Shown piece after piece: positions 55,680 to 64,000 of a stretch of DNA of 64,000 bases. Numbering within the stretch: the stretch's first letter is position 1; every line of letters begins with the position of its first letter. The notes beneath the pieces were generated by a model. It was not told the origin of the DNA, ran no database searches, and saw only the letters and a program-made list of their open reading frames with translations. This DNA comes from Takashimella koratensis (Eukaryota > Basidiomycota > Tremellomycetes > Trichosporonales > Tetragoniomycetaceae). The DNA is taken from NCBI GenBank assembly GCA_003116875.1, contig BCKT01000015.1, forward strand, positions 310,001-374,000, given 5' to 3'. The translations under genes were made by a program, and so were the position numbers.

Positions 55680-58626
55680 TCAGTCCTCCTTGTATGCTGC
55701 CTCGATCTGAGACGCGTGCTTGTTCGAAATGAAAGGACGAGCGAGTTTCATAGCAGCCGTGAGCATGCCGTTATCGGGAGACCTAGCCGACGGGGGGACA
55801 ATCGCATCAGCACGCCATCCAAATCCGACAAACTACAAGTCCATCCCTCCGCGGCCCCTCTGTCCGACTGTCCGATCACAGAGACCGCACGGACTCTCCG
55901 CTCCGGAACGGTGACGATCAACAAAAAATTATCAAAGAAACACGCCGGCGGACCAACTCACCATTCCTCATCGGTCAAAATGACACCCTTGATCATCTCC
56001 GCTTTTTGCAAAGCGGCAGCTTTGCCCGTCTGAACCAACTGCGCTTCAACAATCTTGGCTATCGACGCCTCCTTTGACCATTGTGCCGGGCTCTGGTCGG
56101 CGAACTCTGGGTTGGTTTGTTTGAGTAGTGCGCGGAGATTACCTTCGTGTGGGTAGACGAGAGCAACGGGCCGATCGGCTCCTGGTGGCGCTACGAGGCA
56201 GAGCATCATCACCACGTCTGCATTGCTCGATCAGCTAGTTTTCATTGACGACGTCAGCTGAACAGACTCACTGGACGCCTTGTAGATCGACTCGACCCGG
56301 TCAAGCGCAAGGTATTCCCCATTCTGGAGCTTGATAAGGTTCTTGACACGGTCGATGATCGACAACGTCCCGTCCGAGTTCCACTGCCCGATATCACCCG
56401 ACTTGAACCAGCCGTCTGGCGTGAAGCTCTCCTTGGTGAGAGCGTCGTTATTGAAATATCTATCGGTCAGCCAAATGACTAGGAAACGAATCTCACCCTT
56501 GGAAGACGGTGGGTCCTCGAATCCAGATCTCTCCCTGAGGCGGGTCGTTGAAGGACAGGTAGCCAGCCTCGGGGTAGTCTGAGAGCGGTCAATGTCAACC
56601 AAACGGTCCCGCTTGGAGTTGACTAGCTCTACCTCACCTGCAAGCTTGACTTCGCATGAGGGTCCCAGAACACCCACTGCTCCGAGCTGCCAGTAATGAA
56701 TCGTAGTAATGGTAGTCATGCCACAAGTCTCCGTGAGGCCATACCCTGTAGGGATTGTCAGCTCATCCCGAAGCCCAGGTTGGATGAGCTTACCTTGCAT
56801 GACGGGAGCGAGGACGGTAGTGAGGAACTCCTGAGTGTGTCGACTCAACGCTCCTCCACCACACACGGCCAAACGAAGCCTCCCACCTGTTGCCTGCTTG
56901 ACACGCGCAAAGAGGACTCGGTCAATCACTGTGCTCAGAGGCCACGGGAGGGTTTGTTTGCCCTTGACTGCCATGTTGAATACGGTGCCGACGACGGGAC
57001 CGGCCTCGTTGATCTTCTTGACCATTCCTTTTCTGATTTAGGTGTCAGCTGAGCTTAAAACACGTCGAGGAGGCAGATGCCCAACAGACCTGATCATCTC
57101 GTAGATGGCTGGAACAGCAGCGAGGAGAGTCTGCAAAGATCAGCGATATACACTCAGAGCTGTATGTCACTCACCGGCTTGAATGCCGCGAAATCGCCCT
57201 TGCACCCGCGCACGCTGTCGTCGAGGAGCGTCTTGACCGATCCATAGGCCAGAGGGACACCAAGGAAATAGAAAGTAGACTCGAGGAACTATCTCATGAT
57301 CAGTTTTCAACTCAGATCAAGCTGGACACAGCTGTTCACATGGTACCCACTTGCTCGAGGATGTGTGCAAGAGGGAGGAACGCCAAGAGCATATCCGACT
57401 TTGGATAGAACGATGGCCCCCAGAGCTTTGTGGACCCCGCAACTAAACCTTGGTCAGCACGGCAACAAGTCAGCAGATGATTAGACGTACTGGACGATAT
57501 GATGTTCTTGTGAGTCAGCAAGACGCCCTTGGGTGCACCGGTCGAGCCGCTGGTGTACATGATACAAAACAAGTCGGTCTCTTCTGGTCCAGGACCGAAA
57601 TCGACGGTGGTCGATTTGCCCACTGACTCAAGCTCGTCAAGCATCACTGCCCTCCCACCTCGCGCTTCGAGGATCTTGGTGATCTCGTCGACCTAAACGA
57701 TACCCGATCAGTTTCCAACTCCTTCCCACCTGCTATCCAGAGATCAAGGCGCGGTACTTACCTTGGCCGTTTCCCCACCTGCCTCGAAGACCACGTACTT
57801 GACCTTCTCCGTCCGTTCAAGGACCGCCGCCAAGGTCCCTACCTGTGCCTCTCCTACAAAAACCAACTCAACCCCCGGCTCGACCAAGCTCGTCAGGAGG
57901 CCCTCGGTACCCAGGGTCGTATACGCGGTCGTGATGACGTGCCCGAGCCGGGCGAGAGCCTGGGACATGAGCTGCCATCGGAGCGAGGTATCGGCGTAGA
58001 TCGAGACTCGTTGCCGCTCAGAGACAGGGGTGAAAGGATTGGTGAATCCGATAGAGATAAGACCGGACGCAAGGGCGTTGATTCGGTCGTTCATCTGCGT
58101 GTGGGAAACGGGCTTCGGGTCGGACAAGGTGAAACTGAAGGTTGGAGGGTTGTTCAGGGGAGGAAAGGAGGGAGGAGAAGGTATCAGTAAGGGTTCAGAG
58201 GTTAGGGTGATGAAGGAGACCAGACATACTACTTCCATTGCTTGTCCTCCATGGTCCCGTCCGGCTTCTGGACCTGCTTAGTCTCTTCGACGATCTTGAC
58301 AACATCGCGATAATAACACGCTGTGCGATTCCCAAACTCCTTCGCCTGTAGAGAGATCCAGCATCAGCTTCATCCCACGAGGCATCCACCACATTGACCT
58401 CAGGTCTGATTCTCCGCCAACGCTGCGTGGTAGGGTATAGGTGGAGTAAATGGAGTGGGCGACAAAAAGTGGGTCGTGACCAACTCACGGTGTACTTGAA
58501 CAGGTCACCGATGACTTTGATCTCGTCCCCTGCTGGACGGGTGAGGAGCTCGTCGGGGGAGAGAAAGGAGCGCCGGACCGTTGGGTCGGACTTGAGTGGG
58601 ACCGAGGCTAGTTTCCTGGAGAACAT
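55680..58626 (-). CDS. FAA1: Long-chain fatty acyl-CoA synthetase (FAA type)
   Basis: Thirteen exons: 58626-58489, 58345-58230, 58134-57762, 57692-57491, 57442-57351, 57288-57175, 57130-57090, 57032-56794, 56745-56638, 56578-56497, 56459-56272, 56217-55962 and 55782-55680. They encode 683 residues, close to yeast Faa1 (700). It activates fatty acids to acyl-CoA with ATP for beta-oxidation and lipid synthesis. Motifs in order are the AMP/P-loop YTSGSTGAPKGV, LPLAHILEQ, GGGALS, GYGLTETCG, the fatty-acyl-CoA signature DGWFKSGDIGQW and RVKNLIKLQNGEY. The C-terminus matches the family (LTDEEW then TAAMKL) and lacks a peroxisomal SKL-type signal (it ends YKED). The last exon lies 179 nt beyond the previous one. 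FAA1 versus FAA2/4 cannot be settled by eye. Confidence 0.94.
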
Positions 58627-59131
58627 GTGGGTGTAGACGAGGGTGGGCGATGGTGATGGAGAGGGAAATGAGAAGAGTGGCAAGATGAATGTGCGTGGGC
58701 TACCGGCCAAATGGGAGATCCCGGCCTCCGAGGTACCAACCGCACGCCCCCTTCCAGGCACGCTTAGGCTAAGATTAAGATCCGGCGTCATCATCGATCG
58801 AGAAGGGACTTGGCTACCGTGGCCACCTTCACCCAGAGCATCACCCGTCCAAACGGTAGATGTTACATGCGACAACTTCTGCTAAACCAAAATCCACACA
58901 GACAATCGTGTATGTTACAGTGTGGGAATTGGATTCGTCCCAGTCTGGATTTGATGCAAATGCAATGTACAAATGACTTGATAATGATATACACAGCCAA
59001 TATTCTCTCACCCCCCTCCGATTCATGCATCCACCTAAACCATGACAGGCCTGAGTTCGTCAGCCTATGTCAACCGCGAAGAGATGGATCAAGTCCGACC
59101 AACAGAGTAACACTGAAAACCACCGAATTAC
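58627..59131. other. Intergenic region between acyl-CoA synthetase and Zn2Cys6 genes
   Basis: Promoter of the acyl-CoA synthetase and 3' flank of the regulator gene. A few short frames only. No gene or repeat is supported. Confidence 0.4.
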
Positions 59132-62124
59132 TCATCTCATCGGCATATCCATCGCCTTCAACAACACAGCGTGCTCAGCCGCAATCGTGTCCATGAACAT
59201 CTGTCCCAAGCTATGACTGAGCGGTGGCGGCGTGTAAGTTGCCAATGTATGGTTGCTCGGTCTCATGTTGTCCATAGTCCTTCGAACACCCGCTACCATG
59301 TTCGGGCTATCGGCCCAAGACCAACCCTAGATACAGAGTTAGTCGTCTTTAACGCATAACCTTGGTTTACCCACCATGAGCTCAATCGCTTCGAGACACC
59401 ACTCGACCTCAACCGCCTTGTGTTCCCAAGTAAACTCAAACCCTCCAATCTACAAGTCAGCAAGTTGACCAATCTTCATCAACATACAGTGTTGGCTGGA
59501 TACCCTTGCTCGTTGCATGGTGTCTGCGAGAGGACCTGGGTAACTCGAATTAGGCATCGCATAGGAAGCGACGCATCTACCTTGTCAGCTTTTACCACTG
59601 GCTCTTTTCGGCTCACTTCTCAAGATATCCGCTCCTCGAGGACTGGACAACAACTCGCGAATCATTCGTGCCTGTGATCGACAATTGGCCAAAAGCTGAT
59701 CGACGCTCTGTCTCGTCAACCGCCCTAACATCGCCATATCGCTCGTCCTTTGCGCGTCGTCTCGGTCTTTACGGTACGATAGCTGTTCCATGACCATCTG
59801 GTACGCCAAGAGGATTACGAGGGTATGACACGAGCGTAAAGTGACTTCACGAGATGTTCAGCTCCATGATTCGCACGCCGCACGCCAACAACTTACTCAG
59901 ATTGTACAGAGGACCGAACGCTTGAGGGATGCTTGTCTCGCTCGGATCGAGATACTCGGGCATGCGTCGATCAAGGAAACGATTGGACTCGCTCTGTCGA
60001 AATCAGCACAAAGATAATGTAAGCACTAACCAATCGAGGGAAGATGGATTCAGCCTCGACGCAAAATGACACCAAGTCGACCTGGCCGGGCTGTCGCGAC
60101 GGAACGGCGACTCGCAGAGCCAAGTCTCGCGTAATTGAGACAAACTCGTGCCATGCTCTATTTGTTAGTTCCGCTGCAAAACAAAGAAAACATACGTATA
60201 TACCAACTGATCGTCAGCATTTGAAATCTCAAGTATAACTCACCACTAAGGCTTTGCACCACTTGTACGGGATCCCACTGAGAGTGCGTATCATCATCTC
60301 GTTGGTTTGCTTGACCACCTGATCGGGACTGAACTTGTCAATACCTCCTCCATAGATTGATACTTACAGTCTAGGCGCCGAGCGACTTCCTACCGCCCAC
60401 ATCGAATCTGAAATCATCATCGTCCACGACGTGCGTATTGGGCCTGAACGGAAGCGCACAGCCTGAGCGGGGTACCCAGGGTCACCGTATCGAACTTGCT
60501 GGCCAATGTTGACGATCGGCAAGATGAGCTCGGTAAAGGATGCGCAAATATTAGTGTGAAGAAGTCGGCCTGCGAACGTCAGCACAGGCTTTGTAACGTA
60601 CAAGGAAGAAGCTCGAAGCAAAACTCACTCTCCATCAAGCTGCCCATGGTCTTGACGCGAGTATCGGCTGCGTTGACCAAGTTTGCAAAAAGATGAAGAG
60701 CTTGTATACTCTCAATCGTAGGCTGTCGTAGCACTTTCAGATCTTCTACCAGTTTGCGCGCTCGTTCCAACAACGCATTACAGACGGGGAGGCGTGCGTT
60801 ACCCCAATGAGCGGGCGGTCTCCCTTCGATTTCGCTACTGCCCAAGATTACAGGCAGGTCGGAGTATCTAGACGCCCATGCTTCCATGATCGCACAGAGT
60901 GCTTCTGCGCCGGGTGTCTGGAGCTGATCTGTCCGCTCGACTGAGTTGTACTGGGCCATGAAATCGTCTGGGTTGATGCACTGCGACCAATTAGCAATGC
61001 GCTGCAATCTGAGTGGTGGTAGGAAAAAGGAGGACAAACTCACAGGGTAGGCCCAGAAAGTGGTGCGGAAAAACGTCCCTATCAGCTGCCGGCTGAGCTG
61101 CGACCCCAGCGCCCTGTCAACTAGCAACGACGACACGGCTTCTGCGCGGTTCCACAACGGCGGTCCACCTGCTGCGCCCCAGAGCATGACTGACTCTCCC
61201 GTATGCCAGAGATGCATCGACTCGTCCGTCTCCGATCTCCTCCGCTTCCTCTTCTCCGTATCGGACGGAACTGGCGAAGGGAGCTGCGAGCTCGTGATCC
61301 TCTCGTTAGCCAGCTCCCACGTCAACGGCAGTGAACCCGAGGGCGTGGGACCCGATCCGTAGACGAGGTTGAAGCCTGCCGATGGGTCGGGTGTGAATTT
61401 CTGCGCAGCGACATCGGACAGTGGGATTTGACTAAACATGTGTGCCGCCCAATCGAGTTCTGATTTCCCGTCGGGAACGGACCAAGCCCAATTGAGGAAC
61501 GGGTTATCCGCACCGTCGACTGGGGTCGTGGACGATTCGCCTCGGCTTGTTCCAGCTCGACCCACTGTACTTGCGCTTGCGCTCTTCAATCCGTGTATTC
61601 CACTCTCACCAAGCGGGATCCCCAGCCCTCCTGCCAAGCCACCCTCCGCGCCGCTGCCGCCCGTATCATCTCCCCAGAGCCGCTTGGCCTCCTCGATCCG
61701 CTTCCCGCCTCGCTTCGGCTTGGTCGGGTTCATCGCTCGCACCCGAGTACATCGAATTTCCTTGTTGATGCATGCGGAACAGGCGACTTCGGGAAACGCA
61801 GAAATGTCGATCTGGTCCTCGTCGGTCGTAGAGTGCCGAGTGAGTAGCTGTTGTAGCAGGTCGCATTTGATCCGACGCAGCTTGCACGAGTCGCACGCGA
61901 CATTTTGCCCTGTGGGTGTCATTGTGTGCAAAGCAGATGGTTAGTTGGGAAGGCGAAGGGACACAAATTGCCAGCAAGATGAAGTAGAGACTGGAGTAGA
62001 CGGTGTTGGATGACAATCTATACTCACGTCGCTTCTTCCTCGTGCCGTCCTCTTCTGGGCTGTCGGCCTTGACCGCTACCTCGGGACTGGTCGATGCCAG
62101 CTCGTCTATCTCTTGGCTATCCAT
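59132..62124 (-). CDS. Zn(II)2Cys6 fungal transcription factor with expanded zinc-cluster loop
   Basis: Twelve exons: 62124-62028, 61909-61044, 60980-60629, 60569-60368, 60328-60244, 60206-60196 (11 nt), 60157-60031, 59993-59897, 59844-59617, 59576-59488, 59449-59375 and 59326-59132. They give 807 residues. The DNA-binding cluster has Cys38, 41, 48, 76, 79 and 86 (CDSCKLRRIKC...CSACINKEIRC). The usual 5-12-residue loop is 27 residues here. A basic linker (NPTKPKRGGKRIEEAKRLW) and a long helical middle-homology region follow (WASRYSDLPVILGS, WCKALVLVYTAWHEFVSI, MRCLIRVTQVLSQTPCNEQG). The region between is disordered and may hold activation sites. Intron 2 (63 nt) is stop-free and in frame. It lies next to acyl-CoA synthetase and JEN genes, so regulation of carbon source use is conceivable but unproven. 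Confidence 0.85.
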
Positions 62125-63249
62125 GTCTCGGGGTGGGGTAGGATTGTGCTTCGTTATCGGAGTAGACGAAGCCTGGATATGGAGAGATGATTAGTGATGT
62201 AAAAAGGGTTGGGTTTAAGCTTGACCAGCGGCAAAGTGTGGACGAAGAGGAGGAAAAAGAGCTGGAGTTGTGAGAAGGGGACGATGGGGGTGAGGAGGGC
62301 GATGTCATCATACTCACGAGAGGAGGTACGAAAGGTGGAGGGGAGTAGTGAAGAGACTAGAAGTGCCCGACCCGAGACCGAGACCGAGAGAGGTAGAAGC
62401 TTGTTAAGGTGTGGGCAGGTGACCTCGTGACGGGAGGTTGGGTGGGTGGTCGGACGATGCTAGCTTGAAGACGGGGGTGGGTGAGTGGGGACGGGTGGAG
62501 GGGGAAGAGGGGAAGAGTCGGGAGGAGAAGGGGAGGAGGGGGAAGAGGGGGAAGAGGGGTGAGTCTGCTGGAGTGGTGTGACGGTCACCTGGTAAACACC
62601 GGTAGTGGGCGGTGACGATGACCATACCAAGCAATACAATACTGGTTCCTAGGGGACCACGTGGAAACGAGTCCCGGTGTCTTCAATTTTTGATTTCAGA
62701 GTGTGCACGGTGCACGGGGTCTTTCCCCCTCCCGGCCCTGCCCCTCTCGGTTGCGTCCTCGCTGCCGTCTTGCCGGTCCAGAGGTCTGTGCATTCTTTCA
62801 TCTTCCATCTCCCCATCTCCCCTCCCTGCCCGCCGTCCCCGATCAACCCCCACGCCGAGCCGGCCGTTAGATCTGTTTCACCCCTTTGCCCCCCCTGCTC
62901 CTCCTGCCTGTTACCCTTGCTTCCTTGGTTCTGGCTCTCCCGTCCCTCGTGACCCTGGCCTCTGCCGCACCGAAGAACGCGGAGCCAGATCTCCCCTCGG
63001 ACGCTCCGCCAGTCTGATCCCTAGTTCCGGTATATATCCATACTCCGATGGAACCTCACTCCACGGTCCGAACCCCGGCACGGAAAGCCGCATAAAACCC
63101 GCTGCGTACGGTATTCAATCTCCTGATCCCGCTTCATCATGCACCACTCGCAGGGCACGAGCAGTTCACTTTAACGCATACAAGATAGTTGTGCATATTG
63201 GCTACATTGTTGGTACTTCTTCAACTGCTTTGTCTTTATACTCAACAGA
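62125..63249. other. Intergenic region, 1.1 kb
   Basis: Promoter of the Zn2Cys6 gene and 3' flank of the partial gene at the right edge. A purine-rich run (GGAGGAGAAGGGGAGGAGGGGG-like, shown here only in part) lies at about 62485-62565. A 218-codon plus-strand frame (62612-63268) has no domain and was not called. Confidence 0.4.
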
Positions 63250-64000
63250 TTACAAGTCCCTGCGATGAACGTATTGCCCAGTCTCCTCCTGGAATACAAG
63301 CGAGTGGGGGCCACCGGTGTCGAGGTCCTTTGGGTCGCTGATGGCTGTGATAGACGTCGTCAGCAAGTGCCCATGCGTCCAGTGGATGTCCACATGGTCT
63401 GTGTAGTCTACATTGCCAGGCATCACAAGGGAAGCGAGGTATGACTAATATGACTCATTTGGCGGCCGCGGAGTACCGGCGCAAGGGAAATCTTTACAAC
63501 TCACGAGCACCACGTGAAGGGTCAGAAGCCGCAGCCGAGTCGGTGTTGAAGTCGTCCTCACGGCGGTAGTGGCCCCCGGCGCCACCGACAGCACCGACAC
63601 CCGTCCCATACTGGGCAGAGTCAAAGGCGCTGCGAGAGGTAGTGTCAATACCGGCGCCACGAGTGGTAGTGTCGATGCCGGCGCTACGGGCGGTGTCGAA
63701 GCCAACGTCGCGAGAGTGGGCGTCGCCTACACTTGTCAGTTCACCCTGTTCAATCTTGTTCACTTGGTCTAGTGCACATAGCTCGTGTCTTTTGGCTTAT
63801 GTTACCCACCAGGCCGAGAGGCACAGGGTCAAAGGCTCTACTCACTCTTGCCGGTAAGCGCATCGGTCGTGCCGGAACCGACGTAAGCACCGCTGACTGT
63901 CTCCTGGTCATGCTGTGGCTTGAACGTGCCAGTGGACATGAACTTGTCTGCGATCGGGGTATCCTTGGGGATCCCAGCGGATGCATGTGAGCCTCCAAGC
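63250..64000 (-). CDS. Partial unknown protein, 3' three exons
   Basis: The gene enters from the right edge on the minus strand. Visible exons are 64000-63846, 63726-63505 and 63407-63250 (stop TAA at 63252-63250). All junctions are GT-AG, in phase 1, and keep one frame. The visible part (about 178 residues) has a linker with PKDTPIADKFMSTGTFKP, a low-complexity part with repeated Asp-Thr-Ala/Thr/Ser-Arg and AGIDTT units, a Gly-rich bit, then a more ordered C-terminal block (YTDHVDIHWTHGHLLTTSI) ending QYVHRRDL. No transmembrane or catalytic motif is seen, and I do not recognise it. The 5' part is outside the window. Confidence 0.6.

Noticed and set aside
62612..63268. 218-codon plus-strand frame
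   Set aside because: Pro/Ser-rich chance frame in the regulator promoter, overlapping the opposite-strand last exon of the partial gene.

Overview
This window is nuclear DNA from an intron-rich basidiomycete fungus, most likely a Tremellomycete-type yeast. That is an inference from very dense, mostly 34-120 nt GT-AG introns with CTGAC/CTAAC branch points close to the acceptor, GC-rich coding sequence, and gene types and architectures (MRS2, ERB1, THO2, C2-domain PSD2, JEN). No bacterial, viral, rRNA, tRNA or CRISPR feature was found. Gene models were built by hand from splice signals. For every complete model the exon lengths sum to a multiple of three and the joined frame is open.

Layout. 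1-3.7 kb: a tandem array of four small paralogous single-pass membrane proteins (first copy cut by the window edge) that I cannot match to a known family. 4.4-6.2 kb (+): a type I DnaJ/Ydj1 chaperone with a farnesylation box. 8.0-9.8 kb (+): a His/Pro/Ser-rich unknown protein. 10.2-13.9 kb (-): M1 aminopeptidase. 14.9-17.0 kb (-): mitochondrial MRS2/LPE10 magnesium channel, divergent from actin-capping protein alpha (17.3-19.2 kb, +), which carries a large acidic insertion. 19.4-22.2 kb (-): ERB1/BOP1 ribosome biogenesis factor. 22.2-26.4 kb: a gene-poor stretch with short repeats. 26.4-27.0 kb (+): a small secreted Cys-containing protein. 28.4-31.2 kb (-): RAD17 checkpoint clamp loader. 31.6-31.9 kb (+): Kish/TMEM167. 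32.4-34.5 kb (-): eIF4E-like protein with a long N-terminal extension. 34.7-35.1 kb (-): a small helical protein. 35.7-43.5 kb (+): THO2. 44.2-48.2 kb (+): PSD2-type phosphatidylserine decarboxylase. 49.3-51.5 kb (+): DHA1 MFS transporter. 52.4-54.7 kb (+): JEN-family carboxylate transporter. 55.7-58.6 kb (-): long-chain acyl-CoA synthetase. 59.1-62.1 kb (-): Zn2Cys6 transcription factor. 63.3-64.0 kb (-): partial unknown gene.

Most genes are housekeeping and unrelated to each other. The right-hand 13 kb may have a shared theme: a drug/polyamine-type MFS exporter, a lactate/pyruvate-type importer, a fatty-acid-activating enzyme and a Zn2Cys6 regulator lie side by side, which would fit non-fermentable carbon use (inference only).

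The most notable observations are the undescribed tandem membrane-protein family, a retainable last intron in the DnaJ gene that would switch off its CaaX box, several microexons of 6-16 nt (two of them splitting the HELAH zinc motif), ultrashort introns of 34-39 nt including stop-free multiples of three, and a cluster of eight TCGCCAAT elements around the acyl-CoA synthetase 3' end.
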